Source of the DNA: Hylemonella sp.
GTDB taxonomy: Bacteria > Pseudomonadota > Gammaproteobacteria > Burkholderiales > Burkholderiaceae_C
Direction of reading: 5' to 3'
Length of the DNA stretch: 64,000 nt
NCBI RefSeq assembly: GCF_027532185.1
Contig: NZ_JAPZSV010000012.1
Span: forward strand, 1-64,000
Position 1 is the stretch's first letter; each line of letters opens with the position of its first letter. Made by a program: the position numbers and the translations under genes. Under the pieces are notes generated by a model. That model saw only the letters and a list, made by a program, of their open reading frames with translations. It was not told the DNA's origin and did no database searches. Positions 8,715-18,207 of this stretch are shown piece by piece.

Positions 8715-9778
8715 CCCCTGGCCTCCCAGGCTTCGAGATCGCGCAGGCAGAGTTCGCGCGCATCCGCGCCTTCGTGCTGTGCGCGGTACCAGCGCAGCGT
8801 GCGCAGCACCGATTGCTCCAGGTCCCAGCGCGGCTGCAGATGCAGTTGGGCCTGCGCCTTGGAGGTGTCCAGGGACAGCCAGCCCGCCTCGTGCGGGCCC
8901 TGCATGTCCTGTGCGTAATCCACCGCACCGCCGCCCCAGGCCTGGCGCGCCAGTTCCACGACCTGGCGCACCGTGGCGCGCTCCTGCGCCTGCGGACCGA
9001 AGTTCCAGGCGCCGGCCTGCGTAGCGTCCTGCCACAGGGCCTGGGCCAGGCAGAGATAGCCGGCCAGGGGCTCGATCACATGCTGCCAGGGGCGCGTGGC
9101 CCCGGGCCGGCGGATCTGCAGCGCGTCGCCGCGTTGCCAGGCCCGCACGGCGTCGGGCAGCAGGCGATCGGCCGCCCAGTCGCCGCCGCCGATCACGTTG
9201 CCGGCCCGCGCGCTGGCCAGGGCCAGGCCCTGCTCGGACAGGAAGGCGTCGCGGTAGCTCGCAATGGCCAGCTCGCAGGCCGCCTTGCTGGCGCTGTAGG
9301 GGTCGTGGCCGCCGAGTTCGTCGCTCTCGCGGTAGGGGTGGTGCCACTCGCGGTTGCGGTAGACCTTGTCGGTCGTGACGCAGACGGCCACCCGCGCACC
9401 CGGGTGCAGGCGCAGCGCGTCCAGCACATGTACCGTGCCCATGACATTGCTGGCCCAAGTCGCGACTGGCTCGCGGTAGCTCTCGCGCACCAGGGCCTGG
9501 GCGGCCAGGTGCAACACGATCTCGGGACGGGCGGTTTGTACCACACGCGCCACAGCAGCAGCATCGCGGATATCGACCACCTGGTGGTCCAGTGCCTGCG
9601 CCACACCGGCCAGTTCAAACAGATTGGGCTGCGTGGCCGGCGCGAGCGCCAGTCCCGTGACCTGCGCGCCCAGGCGCTGCAGCCAGAGGGCCAGCCACGC
9701 GCCCTTGAAGCCCGTGTGCCCGGTCAGCAACACGCGCTTGCCGCGCCAGAAGCCGGCATCGGGCCGGGGCAGACTCAT
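8711..9778 (-). CDS. rfbG: CDP-glucose 4,6-dehydratase
   Basis: A 355-aa SDR that converts CDP-glucose to CDP-4-keto-6-deoxyglucose. Markers are the NAD motif [28 protein letters not shown], the catalytic YSASK (context [11 protein letters not shown]), [14 protein letters not shown] and [10 protein letters not shown], all typical of RfbG rather than the dTDP-glucose enzyme. It overlaps both neighbours by 4 nt, so rfbF, rfbG and rfbC are probably translationally coupled. The intact YxxxK contrasts with the degenerate SDR downstream. Confidence 0.95.
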   Translation of the reverse strand: MSLPRPDAGFWRGKRVLLTGHTGFKGAWLALWLQRLGAQVTGLALAPATQPNLFELAGVAQALDHQVVDIRDAAAVARVVQTARPEIVLHLAAQALVRESYREPVATWASNVMGTVHVLDALRLHPGARVAVCVTTDKVYRNREWHHPYRESDELGGHDPYSASKAACELAIASYRDAFLSEQGLALASARAGNVIGGGDWAADRLLPDAVRAWQRGDALQIRRPGATRPWQHVIEPLAGYLCLAQALWQDATQAGAWNFGPQAQERATVRQVVELARQAWGGGAVDYAQDMQGPHEAGWLSLDTSKAQAQLHLQPRWDLEQSVLRTLRWYRAQHEGADARELCLRDLEAWEARG

Positions 9779-10548
9779 TCCCAGACCTTCCAGGGCGCGC
9801 GGCCCGAGGCCCAGAGGTCTTCGAGCAGGTTCTTCTCGCGCAGCGTGTCCATGGGCTGCCAGAAGCCGTGGTGGGCGTAGGCGCGCAGCTCGTCCGCCGC
9901 GGCAAGGCTGGTCAGCGGCTCGACCTCCCAGCTGGTGGCGTCGCCCGCGATGCGGTTGATACAGCGCGGCGAGAGCACGAAGAAGCCACCGTTGATCAGG
10001 CCGCCATCACCGCGCGGCTTTTCGGCAAAGCCGGTGACCGTCGTACCGTCCATCTGCAAGGCGCCGTAGCGCCCCGGCGGCTGCACGGCCGTGACGGTGG
10101 CCAGCTTGCCATGGGCCTGGTGGAAACGGATGGACGCGCTGATGTTCACATCGGCCACGCCGTCGCCATAGGTGAAGCAGAAGGCCTCTTCGTCCTTCAG
10201 ATACTCGGCCACGCGCTTGAGGCGCCCGCCGGTCATGGTGTGTTCGCCCGTGTCCACCACGGTCACGCGCCAGGGTTCGGCATGGCGCTGGTGGATCTCC
10301 ATGCGGTTGTTGGCCATGTCGAAGGTCAGGTCCGAGGTGTGCAGGAAGTAGTTGGCGAAGTACTCCTTGATCACATAACCGCGGTAGCCGCAGCAGATCA
10401 CGAAGTCGTTCACCCCGTGGGCGCTGTAGATCTTCATGATGTGCCAGAGGATGGGCTTGCCCCCGATCTCGATCATGGGTTTGGGCTTGAGATGAGTTTC
10501 CTCGGAAATCCGGGTGCCCAGGCCGCCGGCCAGGATGACTGCTTTCAT
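9775..10548 (-). CDS. rfbF: Glucose-1-phosphate cytidylyltransferase
   Basis: A 257-aa nucleotidyltransferase that makes CDP-glucose from CTP and glucose-1-phosphate. The signature [13 protein letters not shown] starts at residue 6; [19 protein letters not shown] and [10 protein letters not shown] follow. The ATG at 10548 puts MKAVILAGG at the N terminus and gives the family's exact usual length, so the longer upstream frame is not used. It is the first gene of the seven-gene minus-strand cassette and is divergent from flhD, so the sugar genes and the flagellar master regulator share a 264-bp control region. Confidence 0.96.
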   Translation of the reverse strand: MKAVILAGGLGTRISEETHLKPKPMIEIGGKPILWHIMKIYSAHGVNDFVICCGYRGYVIKEYFANYFLHTSDLTFDMANNRMEIHQRHAEPWRVTVVDTGEHTMTGGRLKRVAEYLKDEEAFCFTYGDGVADVNISASIRFHQAHGKLATVTAVQPPGRYGALQMDGTTVTGFAEKPRGDGGLINGGFFVLSPRCINRIAGDATSWEVEPLTSLAAADELRAYAHHGFWQPMDTLREKNLLEDLWASGRAPWKVWE

Positions 10549-10568
10549 GGTGTGCGACGCAGCATGCG

Positions 10569-10582
10569 CTCTATCTATAGAG
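10569..10582. promoter_or_regulatory. Short dyad upstream of rfbF
   Basis: CTCTAT-CT-ATAGAG is a perfect 6+6 dyad 21 bp upstream of the rfbF start, in the region shared with flhD. It could be an operator or a leader hairpin. No regulator can be named from the sequence. Confidence 0.25.
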
Positions 10583-10812
10583 ATGGACGCCAAGAATACG
10601 GCAGCCCCGCCTCGGGGAACAGCGGAATTGCCCGGGGTTCGCCCGGCATTTCCCGCATTCCGCCGCCGCCAGCCTTTGTAGGATTTCTTCCGACACGCAA
10701 CTGCCGTTTTGCCAACACGAGACACAGACAGCGGCTGATTCAAGTTTCATGACCGATCTTCAGAATCAGGTCCAACGCCAAACGAAAGAACTGCGCTGCA
10801 AAGGAGCCCCAA

Positions 10813-11139
10813 ATGACCGACGAACAACTGAACGCCGAAATCCGCGAAGCCAACCTGACCTACCTCATGCTGGCGCAGAACCTGATCCGCCGGGACAAGG
10901 CCGAGGCGCAGTTCCGCCTGGGCATCTCGGAAGAGTCCGCCGACCTCATGGCCGCGCTCTCGCCGGCCCAGCTCTCCAAGATCGCCTCCAGCAGCATGCT
11001 GCTGTGCCGCTTCCGCATGGACGACGAGGTGGTGTGGAGCCTGCTGACCAACCACGCCGCACGCAAGGTGGACAACGACACCACCACCCGCCTGCACGCC
11101 AGCATCCTGATGGCCGGCCGTCACGCCGAAGCCATCTGA
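10813..11139 (+). CDS. flhD: Flagellar transcriptional regulator FlhD
   Basis: A 108-aa FlhD, which with FlhC forms the hetero-hexamer that activates class 2 flagellar promoters with sigma-70. The N-terminal helices (EQLNAEIREANLTYLMLAQ, then LIRRDKAEAQFRLGIS) and LARLSPAQ-like segment (AALSPAQLSKIASSS) are typical. A strong AAGGAG ribosome site at 10801 sets the start; an upstream ATG at 10749 is in a different frame. flhC follows after 16 nt. Presence of FlhDC places the flagellar hierarchy in the enteric/Burkholderiales type rather than the FlrA/FleQ type. Confidence 0.96.
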   Translation: MTDEQLNAEIREANLTYLMLAQNLIRRDKAEAQFRLGISEESADLMAALSPAQLSKIASSSMLLCRFRMDDEVVWSLLTNHAARKVDNDTTTRLHASILMAGRHAEAI

Positions 11140-11155
11140 GCGGGAAGGCAAGACC

Positions 11156-11695
11156 ATGGCCACCGTCAAAAGCGTCCTCAATGAATCGCGCCAGATCGAG
11201 CGCGCCGTCGCCCTGATCAAGCTGGGCGCTCGCCTGCAGGTGCTGGAAAGCGAGACCGACCTGTCCTACGAGCGCCTGCTGCGTCTCTACAAGGAAGTCG
11301 CGGGCAAGTCGCCCTCCAAGGGCCAGCTGCCCTTCTCGACCGACTGGTTCCTGACCTGGCAGCCCAATATCCACGCCTCGCTCTTCCTCAACATCTATGA
11401 GCACCTCAACAAGGTCAGCTCGATCGAGGGCATCGACGCCGTGATGAAGGCCTTCAAGCTGTACAGCGAGCAGATGGACATGCTGGAGATGGAGCCCTTG
11501 CTGTCGGTCACGCGGGCCTGGCGCCTGGTCAAGTTTGTCGACAACAACATGCTGGCCATGACCAAGTGCAGCAAGTGCGGCGGCCACTTCGTCTCCGAGC
11601 CCTACGAGAACTCGCGCCACTATGTCTGCGGGCTGTGCGAGCCCCCGGCACGCGCGGGCAAGGGCAGCACCGCGCGCGGCATCCTGCTCCACTGA
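11156..11695 (+). CDS. flhC: Flagellar transcriptional regulator FlhC
   Basis: A 179-aa FlhC, DNA-binding partner of FlhD. The C-terminal zinc site is intact: CSKC (about residue 138) and CGLC (about residue 159). The N-terminal block QIERAVALIKLGARLQVLE is typical. It is the second gene of flhDC and is followed by a strong terminator, so motAB is probably a separate transcription unit. Confidence 0.96.
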   Translation: MATVKSVLNESRQIERAVALIKLGARLQVLESETDLSYERLLRLYKEVAGKSPSKGQLPFSTDWFLTWQPNIHASLFLNIYEHLNKVSSIEGIDAVMKAFKLYSEQMDMLEMEPLLSVTRAWRLVKFVDNNMLAMTKCSKCGGHFVSEPYENSRHYVCGLCEPPARAGKGSTARGILLH

Positions 11696-11724
11696 GTCGG
11701 CGCATATCCCTGCGACATGAACGG

Positions 11725-11754
11725 AAAAAGGGGGCGAAACCGCCCCCTTTTTTT
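11725..11754 (+). terminator. Rho-independent terminator after flhDC
   Basis: Stem GGGGGCG (11730-11736) / CGCCCCC (11741-11747) with an AAAC loop, flanked by five A residues and followed by seven T residues. The A/T flanks make it potentially active in both directions. Confidence 0.9.
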
Positions 11755-11837
11755 CATAGCACAGGCCGGAACCTTTCCCCTAGAATGGCCCGACAAAGTC
11801 TCCACCGACCCTCAGCTCACAACGCCACCACACGCCC

Positions 11838-12698
11838 ATGCTAGTCATCATAGGTTATGCCGTCGCCATGGGCTGCATCTTCGGGGTGTACGTGGTGCAC
11901 GGCGGCAACATCGGTGTGATCCTCACCGCCCTGCCCTTCGAACTCATCACCATCTTCGGCGGCGCGCTCGGCGCCTTCGTGGTGAACAACCAGCCCAAGG
12001 TCCTCAAGGCCACCATCGCCGCCATCCCCCAGGCCCTCAAGAGCTCCAAGTACACCAAGGAGCGCTACATGGACCTGATGGCCATGCTCTACGACATCCT
12101 GCAGAAGGCCCGCAAGGAAGGCCTGATGGCCATCGAGAAGGACGTCGAGAACCCGCACGAGTCACCCATCTTCCAGAAATATCCCACGGTCGGCAGCGAC
12201 CACCACGTGATCGAGTTCACCACCGACTACCTGCGCATGATGGTCTCGGGCAACCTCAACGCGCACGAGATCGAGTCGCTGATGGACAACGAGATCGAGA
12301 CCCATCACCAGGAAGCGCATGGTCCGATTGCCGCCATCGCCCGACTGGCGGGCGCGCTGCCGGCTTTCGGCATCGTGGCTGCGGTGCTTGGCGTGGTCAA
12401 CACCATGGGCTCGGTGGGACAACCCCCAGCCGTCCTGGGCGGCATGATCGCCTCGGCCCTGGTCGGCACCTTCCTGGGCATCCTGCTGGCCTACGGCGTG
12501 GTCGAGCCCCTGGGCGGCCTGCTCGAGCAGAAGGCCCAGGACGCGGGCAAGGAACTGGAGTGCATCAAGTCCACATTGCTGGCCAGCATGCAAGGCTACA
12601 ACCCCTCCACCGCCATCGAATTCGGCCGCAAGGTGCTGTTCTCCACCGAGCGCCCGACCTTCATCGAGCTTGAAGGCCACGTGCGCGGCAAAAAGTAA
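11838..12698 (+). CDS. motA: Flagellar motor stator protein MotA
   Basis: A 286-aa inner-membrane stator subunit that with MotB forms the proton channel driving rotation. Four membrane segments are seen (about 2-22, 30-50, 170-192 and 200-222), with the cytoplasmic loop between the second and third. ALPAFGIVAAVLGVVNTM carries the conserved Pro of the third segment. motB follows after 24 nt. Upstream sequence (GCCCGACAA near 11788) only weakly resembles a sigma-28 minus 10 element, so the promoter is unassigned. Confidence 0.97.
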   Translation: MLVIIGYAVAMGCIFGVYVVHGGNIGVILTALPFELITIFGGALGAFVVNNQPKVLKATIAAIPQALKSSKYTKERYMDLMAMLYDILQKARKEGLMAIEKDVENPHESPIFQKYPTVGSDHHVIEFTTDYLRMMVSGNLNAHEIESLMDNEIETHHQEAHGPIAAIARLAGALPAFGIVAAVLGVVNTMGSVGQPPAVLGGMIASALVGTFLGILLAYGVVEPLGGLLEQKAQDAGKELECIKSTLLASMQGYNPSTAIEFGRKVLFSTERPTFIELEGHVRGKK

Positions 12699-12722
12699 AG
12701 CCGCGCCTCCAGGGACCCTGCC

Positions 12723-13688
12723 ATGGCCACCGACGCCAAGAAGCTCCAGCCCATCATCGTCAAGAAGGTCAAGAAGAGCGGCCATGCGGCGCATGGCGGC
12801 GCGTGGAAGATCGCCTACGCCGACTTCGTGACAGCCATGATGGCCTTCTTCCTGCTCATGTGGCTGCTGGGCTCGACCTCCAAGGGCGACCTGAAGGGCC
12901 TCTCCGACTACTTCAGTTCCCCGCTCAAGGTGGCCATGGCCGGCGGCAGCGGTGCGGGCGCCAGCCCCACGATCCTGCCCGGCGGCGGCGCCGATCTGGC
13001 GCAGACGGTGGGCCAGAACCAGCAGGGCGAAAGCGCCGATCCCTTGCGCAAGAAGCGCGCACTCCAGGAGGCCCGCGCTGCGGCAGCACGCGAGGACGCG
13101 CGCCGCCTGGCAGCCCTCAGCGCCAAGATCAGCGCGGCCATCTCGAACAACCCCAGGCTGCGCCAGTTCAGCAACCAGATCCGCCTGGAGACCACACCCG
13201 ACGGCCTGCAGATCCAGATCGTCGACGACCAGGGCCGGCCCATGTTCACGACGGGCAGCGCCATTGTGCAACCCTATATGCGCGAGATCCTGCGCGAGAT
13301 CGGTGCCGCACTCAACGGCGTGGAGAATCGCATCAGCCTCGATGGCCACACCGACCAGGCCCCCTTCGCCGGCGGCCTGCAGGGCTACAGCAACTGGGAA
13401 CTCTCGGCCGACCGCGCCAATGCCTCGCGCCGCGAGCTCGTGGCCTCGGGCATGCCCGAGGACAAGCTGCTGCGCGTGACCGGCCTGGCCTCCAGCACGC
13501 TGCTCGACAGCGCGAACCCGACCGCGCCCATCAACCGCCGCATCAGCATCCTAGTGCTGACCCGTGAAGCCGAGGAGCGCCTGCTGGGCATCAACCGCGA
13601 TGCCGTGCTGGGCGAACCCGAACCCGCCCCCCCGGTCACCACACCCGCCCCCGTACCCGCCGCCGCTCCGGCGGCCCCCACGCAATGA
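12723..13688 (+). CDS. motB: Flagellar motor stator protein MotB
   Basis: A 321-aa stator subunit. A single N-terminal membrane helix carries the proton-binding Asp (D34 in YADFVTAMM). A plug and linker region follows, then an OmpA-like peptidoglycan-binding domain (LDGHTDQAPF, LSADRANASRRELV, NRRISILVL). The C-terminal 40 residues are Pro/Ala-rich and unstructured. It pairs with motA immediately upstream. Confidence 0.97.
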   Translation: MATDAKKLQPIIVKKVKKSGHAAHGGAWKIAYADFVTAMMAFFLLMWLLGSTSKGDLKGLSDYFSSPLKVAMAGGSGAGASPTILPGGGADLAQTVGQNQQGESADPLRKKRALQEARAAAAREDARRLAALSAKISAAISNNPRLRQFSNQIRLETTPDGLQIQIVDDQGRPMFTTGSAIVQPYMREILREIGAALNGVENRISLDGHTDQAPFAGGLQGYSNWELSADRANASRRELVASGMPEDKLLRVTGLASSTLLDSANPTAPINRRISILVLTREAEERLLGINRDAVLGEPEPAPPVTTPAPVPAAAPAAPTQ

Positions 13689-13692
13689 CACC

Positions 13693-13710
13693 GAGCTTGT
13701 ACACAAGCTC
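13693..13710. other. Hairpin in the motB-cheY gap
   Basis: GAGCTTG-TACA-CAAGCTC, a perfect 7-bp stem 5 nt after the motB stop. No T-run follows, so it is not a classical terminator; it could stabilise the motAB 3' end. Confidence 0.4.
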
Positions 13711-13735
13711 TCAGGACTTGGCCGCCGTCCGGACT

Positions 13736-13744
13736 TGCGATAAT
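13736..13744 (+). promoter_or_regulatory. Possible extended minus 10 promoter for cheYZ
   Basis: TGCGATAAT fits an extended minus 10 element (TGnTATAAT), about 30 nt upstream of the cheY ATG. There is no good minus 35 match. It suggests cheYZ may be transcribed separately from motAB. Confidence 0.35.
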
Positions 13745-13773
13745 CTGCATCAATAAATCTGAAAGGCTCAGCC

Positions 13774-14160
13774 ATGGCCAACCCCCGATTCCTGGTCGTT
13801 GACGACTTTTCCACCATGCGCCGCATCGTGCGCAATCTGCTCAAGGAAAGCGGCTACGCCGAAGCCGACGAAGCCGAGGACGGTGTGGTCGCGCTGCAGA
13901 AGCTGCGTGCCAGCACCTTCGACTTCGTGGTCAGCGACATCAACATGCCCAATATGAACGGGTTCCAGCTGCTGGCCGAGATCAAGAAGGACGAGAAGCT
14001 CAAGCACATCCCCGTGCTCATGGTCACCGCCGAGGCCCGCAAGGAAGACATCGTGCTGGCCGCCCAGCAGGGCGCCTCGGGCTACATCGTCAAGCCCTTC
14101 ACCAAGGCCACGCTGGAGGAGAAGGTCAACCACATCCTCAAGAAAGCGGGACTGGTGTAA
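13774..14160 (+). CDS. cheY: Chemotaxis response regulator CheY
   Basis: A 128-aa single receiver domain. The acidic pocket D10-D11, phospho-acceptor D55 ([12 protein letters not shown]), the Thr in VTAEA and the Lys in VKPFT are all present. Phospho-CheY binds the motor switch and changes rotation. cheZ starts 2 nt after its stop. cheA and cheW are not in this window, so the kinase core must be elsewhere. Confidence 0.97.
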   Translation: MANPRFLVVDDFSTMRRIVRNLLKESGYAEADEAEDGVVALQKLRASTFDFVVSDINMPNMNGFQLLAEIKKDEKLKHIPVLMVTAEARKEDIVLAAQQGASGYIVKPFTKATLEEKVNHILKKAGLV

Positions 14161-14162
14161 CC

Positions 14163-14840
14163 ATGGAACCGAGCGCCTCTGCACACCACGCCGGGGACGC
14201 CGCCTCCCCGGGGCAGCCGGACAACCCGGATGTCCACCACAAGATCGGCCAGCTCACGCGCCAGCTGCATGACGCACTGCACGAGCTGGGTTATGCCGAA
14301 AGACTGCAAGGCACCGCGGGCGAGCTGCCCGACGCCAAATCCCGTCTGTCCTACATCGCCCGCCTCACGGGCGAAGCCGCCGAGAAGGTGCTCAATCGCG
14401 TGGACCAGGCCAAGAGCCAGCACGACCACATCGCGGCGCAGACCAAGCACATGATCGCCCTGCTCGTGGCCGACCCCGTGGCCGCCGTGGCCAAGGGCCA
14501 CATCATGAATTTCCTGACCGATCTGGAAAAGGCCAACGGCGAGGTCGACCAGCACCTCACCGAGATCATGATGGCGCAGGACTTCCACGACCTGACCGGC
14601 CAGGTCATCGCCCGTGTCGTGAACCTGGCCACCGTCATCGAGGACCAGCTGGTCGAGCTGCTGATCCAGACCGCCCCACCCGATGCCCAGGCCCGCGTCA
14701 GCGCCCCGGCGTCCGCGTCCGCCCCGCTGGGGGTGGACGATGTCGTGTTGTCGGGCCCCGTGGTCGACCCGAACAAGACACCCGACGTCGTGACCAGCCA
14801 ATCCCAAGTCGACGACCTTCTGGCAAGCCTCGGTTTCTGA
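14163..14840 (+). CDS. cheZ: Chemotaxis phosphatase CheZ
   Basis: A 225-aa CheY-P phosphatase. The catalytic segment MMAQDFHDLTGQVI contains the conserved Asp and Gln, set in a long helical hairpin. The C terminus SQVDDLLASLGF is the CheY-binding peptide, joined by a flexible Ala/Pro linker. It pairs with cheY and is followed by a hairpin terminator. Confidence 0.96.
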   Translation: MEPSASAHHAGDAASPGQPDNPDVHHKIGQLTRQLHDALHELGYAERLQGTAGELPDAKSRLSYIARLTGEAAEKVLNRVDQAKSQHDHIAAQTKHMIALLVADPVAAVAKGHIMNFLTDLEKANGEVDQHLTEIMMAQDFHDLTGQVIARVVNLATVIEDQLVELLIQTAPPDAQARVSAPASASAPLGVDDVVLSGPVVDPNKTPDVVTSQSQVDDLLASLGF

Positions 14841-14875
14841 GCATTTTTCGCCCCTCGCGAACAGGGCGAATGAAG

Positions 14876-14895
14876 GCCGGAAACACCCGGCTTTT
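14876..14895 (+). terminator. Terminator after cheZ
   Basis: GCCGG-AAACAC-CCGGC followed by TTTT. A second hairpin (GCCCGGG-CAC-CCCGGGC, 14905-14921) lies directly downstream, without a T-run. Confidence 0.65.
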
Positions 14896-14926
14896 CCTCC
14901 TTTAGCCCGGGCACCCCGGGCCGACA

Positions 14927-14952
14927 ATGGCGTGAACTTTCAGTCACGCCAT
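14927..14952 (+). promoter_or_regulatory. Hairpin covering the flhB ribosome-binding region
   Basis: ATGGCGTGA (14927-14935) and TCACGCCAT (14944-14952) form a perfect 9-bp stem with an 8-nt loop. The stem ends one base before the flhB ATG (14954), and no Shine-Dalgarno sequence is visible. In mRNA it would hide the ribosome landing site, so it may control translation; a DNA operator is the alternative. Confidence 0.5.
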
Positions 14953-14953
14953 C

Positions 14954-16126
14954 ATGGATTCCAGCAGTCAGGACCGCAATCTACCCGCCTCGCCGCGCAA
15001 GCTGCAGCGGGCGAAAGAGGACGGCCAGGTCGCCCGCTCGCGCGACCTCGGGCACCTGGCGGTGCTGGGCGGCGGTGCACTGGCTCTGCTGGTCCTGGCC
15101 CCCCGCATGTTCGATGAGCTCCGGCTAGCCTTCATGCAACAGCTCTCCTTCAACGCCGATACCGTGCTCGCGGCGGGCAGCATGATCGACCGCCTGCAGC
15201 TCATGAGCCTGACCGGGCTGATCGGCTGCCTGATCTTCGCGGCGGTCTGCAGCGCCGCCGCTGTGCTGGGCACACTGGCTTCTGGCGGCTGGGTGCTGAG
15301 CACCAAGCCCGTCATGCCCGACCTCACGCGACTCGACCCCCTGCAAGGCTTCAAGGGATTGTTCTCCAAGAAGAAGCTGGCGGAGACGGTCAAGCTCGGC
15401 TTCATCGCGTTTTTCATCCTGCTGCTGGCAGCGGCTTTCATCTATGCCACCCTGCCGTCGGTGGCCGCTCTGGTGATGCAACCCTCGGTGGGCGCCCTGG
15501 CCCGGATGTTCGAATGGCTGATCGCCGGTTGCGGCCTGCTGCTGATCGTCATCCTCCTGGTGGCACTGATCGACGTGCCACTGCAGCTCTTCCTGCACAA
15601 GTCTGAGCTCAAGATGTCGCTCAAGGAAATGCGCGACGAACACAAGGAATCCGAAGGCAACCCGCAGATGAAGGGCCAGCGCCGCCAGAAGGCGCGTGAG
15701 ATTGCCCAGCGCAAGAGCGTGCAGTCCGTGCCCAAGGCCGACTTCATCCTGATGAACCCCACGCACTACGCCGTTGCCATCAAGTACGACGAGAAAACCA
15801 TGGCCGCACCACGCGTGATCTCCAAGGGCGCCGACCTGCTGGCCCTCAAGATCCGCGACGTGGCCAAGGCACACGACGTGCCCGTGCTGCAGTCGCCCGT
15901 GCTGGCGCGCGCGCTCTACGCCCACGCCGAGCTCGACCAGGACATCCCCGCCAGCCTGTTCACCGCCGTGGCCCAGGTGCTGGCCTACGTCTACCGCCTG
16001 CGCGCCGCGCTGCGCGGCGAGGGCCCCATGCCCGGCGAGCCGCCCCAGCCGCAGGTGCCGCCCGGCCTGGACCCGCACGAACGCAAGGCCACGCCCATGG
16101 CCCAACCCACCGCTAGCGCCGCATGA
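14954..16126 (+). CDS. flhB: Flagellar export protein FlhB
   Basis: A 390-aa export-gate protein that switches substrate specificity from rod/hook to filament. The N terminus (SPRKLQRAKEDGQVARSRDL) matches FlhB and supports the start. Four membrane segments follow, then the cytoplasmic domain with the self-cleaving NPTH motif at residues 268-271. The C-terminal tail is Pro-rich. Its stop overlaps the flhA start by 4 nt. Confidence 0.97.
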   Translation: MDSSSQDRNLPASPRKLQRAKEDGQVARSRDLGHLAVLGGGALALLVLAPRMFDELRLAFMQQLSFNADTVLAAGSMIDRLQLMSLTGLIGCLIFAAVCSAAAVLGTLASGGWVLSTKPVMPDLTRLDPLQGFKGLFSKKKLAETVKLGFIAFFILLLAAAFIYATLPSVAALVMQPSVGALARMFEWLIAGCGLLLIVILLVALIDVPLQLFLHKSELKMSLKEMRDEHKESEGNPQMKGQRRQKAREIAQRKSVQSVPKADFILMNPTHYAVAIKYDEKTMAAPRVISKGADLLALKIRDVAKAHDVPVLQSPVLARALYAHAELDQDIPASLFTAVAQVLAYVYRLRAALRGEGPMPGEPPQPQVPPGLDPHERKATPMAQPTASAA

Positions 16127-18207
16127 ACCCGCTCAACCAGACCCTGCAACAGCGCTTCGGGCGCCATGCCGCCCTGCTCCCGGGCATCGCTGCGCCCGTG
16201 CTCGTCATCGCCGTGCTGGCCATGATGGTGCTGCCGCTGCCACCCTGGCTGCTTGACATCCTGTTCACCTTCAACATCGCCATCGCACTGATGGTGATGA
16301 TGGTGGCGGCTCACATGCTCAAGCCGCTGGACTTTGCGGCCTTCCCGGCCGTGCTGCTGCTGACCACGCTGCTGCGCCTCTCGCTCAACGTGGCCTCCAC
16401 CCGCGTGGTGCTGCTCGAAGGCCACACCGGGCCGGGCGCGGCCGGCGCGGTGATCGAGGCCTTCGGGCACTTCCTGATCGGCGGCAACTTCGCCGTCGGT
16501 ATCATCGTCTTCGCCATCCTCGTGGTCATCAACTTCGTGGTCGTGACCAAGGGCGCCGAGCGCATCGCCGAGGTGTCGGCACGCTTCGCCCTGGACGCCA
16601 TGCCCGGCAAGCAGATGGCCGTGGACGCCGACCTCTCGGCCGGCATCATCGACGAGAAGGAAGCCAAGCGCCGCCGCCTCGAGGTCAGCGAAGAGGCCGA
16701 CTTCTTCGGCTCCATGGACGGCGCCTCCAAGTTTGTGCGTGGCGACGCCATCGCCGGCATCCTGATCCTCTTCATCAACATCATCGGTGGCTTTGCCATC
16801 GGCATGGCGCAGCACGGGCTCTCCGCCGGCCAGGCCGCCAACAGCTACATCCTGCTGGCGGTGGGCGATGCGCTGGTCGCGCAGATCCCGGGCCTGCTGA
16901 TCTCAGTGGCCGCGGCCATGGTGGTCTCGCGCGTGGGCAAGGAGCAGGACCTGGGCAAGCAGATCGCCACCCAGATGTTCACCTCGCCGCGTTCGCTGGC
17001 CATCACAGCCGGCGTGCTCGCCACCCTGGGCCTGATCCCCGGCATGCCCAACCTGGTCTTCCTCTCGATTGCCGGCCTGATCGGTTACGTGGCCTGGGTG
17101 CTGGCCCACCAGCCTGAACCCACCGAGGAAGCCACCGCCGCACCGGCGGCGCCCGCGGGCGACGGCGAGGCCAGCTGGGACGACCTGCAGCCTGTGGACC
17201 AGCTCGGCCTAGAGCTGGGCTACCGCCTCATCACCCTGGTGGACAAGAACCGCTCGGGCGATCTGCTCACCCGCATCAAGGGCGTGCGCCGCAAGTTTGC
17301 GCAGGAGGTGGGCTTCCTGCCGCCGCCCGTGCATGTCCGCGACAACCTGGAACTCAAGCCCAGCGGCTACCGCATCAGCCTGCGCGGCGTGGTCGTGGGT
17401 GAAGGCGAAGCTTTCCCCGGCATGTACCTGGCCATCAACCCGGGCGGCATCACCACCCCGCTGATCGGCACTGCCACCACCGACCCGGCCTTCGGCCTGC
17501 CCGCGCACTGGATCGAGGAACGGCAGAAGGAAGCAGCCCAAATGGCCGGCTTTACCGTCGTTGATTCCGAGACCGTGATGGCAACCCATTTGTCACACTT
17601 GATGCAGGTCCACGCCGCCAAGCTGCTCAGCCGTACAGAAACCCAACAACTGGTCGAGCACGTGGCCAAGCAGGCCCCCAAGCTCATCGAAGAAGTCGTG
17701 CCCAAGATGGTCCCGATCGCAGTGTTCCAGAAAGTCCTGCAGCTGCTGCTGGAGGAGTCGGTGCACATCCGTGACATCCGCACCATCATCGAGACCCTGG
17801 CCGAACACGCCCCCACCATCGCCGACCCCGCGGAACTCGCCAAGCGTGTGCGCGTGGCCCTGTCGCCGGCCATCGTGCAGCAGATCTACGGCCCCTCGAA
17901 AGAACTCAACGTCATCGCCATCGACCCGCCGCTGGAGCGCCTGCTGGTGCAGGCTCTGGGCAACGCCAGCGGCCCGGCACTGGACCCGGGCGTGGCCGAC
18001 ATGCTCACACGCAGCGCCGCCGACGTGGCGATGAAGCAGGAGGAAACCGGCGTGCCGCCCTGCCTGCTGGTGCCCGACACCATCCGCAATTCCGTCGCGC
18101 GCCTTGTGCGCCGCGCCGCGCCGCGCCTGCAGGTGCTGGCGCACAGCGAAATTCCTGAAACCCACTCCATCCGCATCGGACCGATCCTGCGAGGCGCCGC
18201 ATCATGA
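16123..18207 (+). CDS. flhA: Flagellar export protein FlhA
   Basis: A 694-aa export-gate protein. The N-terminal half has about eight membrane segments and the FHIPEP-family block [17 protein letters not shown]. The cytoplasmic C-terminal half (from about residue 340), which binds chaperone-substrate complexes, contains [20 protein letters not shown]. It overlaps flhB upstream and flhF downstream by 4 nt each, suggesting coupled translation. Confidence 0.97.
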   Translation: MNPLNQTLQQRFGRHAALLPGIAAPVLVIAVLAMMVLPLPPWLLDILFTFNIAIALMVMMVAAHMLKPLDFAAFPAVLLLTTLLRLSLNVASTRVVLLEGHTGPGAAGAVIEAFGHFLIGGNFAVGIIVFAILVVINFVVVTKGAERIAEVSARFALDAMPGKQMAVDADLSAGIIDEKEAKRRRLEVSEEADFFGSMDGASKFVRGDAIAGILILFINIIGGFAIGMAQHGLSAGQAANSYILLAVGDALVAQIPGLLISVAAAMVVSRVGKEQDLGKQIATQMFTSPRSLAITAGVLATLGLIPGMPNLVFLSIAGLIGYVAWVLAHQPEPTEEATAAPAAPAGDGEASWDDLQPVDQLGLELGYRLITLVDKNRSGDLLTRIKGVRRKFAQEVGFLPPPVHVRDNLELKPSGYRISLRGVVVGEGEAFPGMYLAINPGGITTPLIGTATTDPAFGLPAHWIEERQKEAAQMAGFTVVDSETVMATHLSHLMQVHAAKLLSRTETQQLVEHVAKQAPKLIEEVVPKMVPIAVFQKVLQLLLEESVHIRDIRTIIETLAEHAPTIADPAELAKRVRVALSPAIVQQIYGPSKELNVIAIDPPLERLLVQALGNASGPALDPGVADMLTRSAADVAMKQEETGVPPCLLVPDTIRNSVARLVRRAAPRLQVLAHSEIPETHSIRIGPILRGAAS

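Noticed and set aside
8715-9458. Upstream extension of the rfbC-like frame
   Set aside because: It lies in a wrong frame of rfbG; RmlC homology and the 4-nt overlap both fix the start at 8714.
11770-11796. Possible sigma-28 promoter before motA (GCCCGACAA)
   Set aside because: The minus 35 position reads AACC instead of TAAA/TCAA and the minus 10 match is partial.
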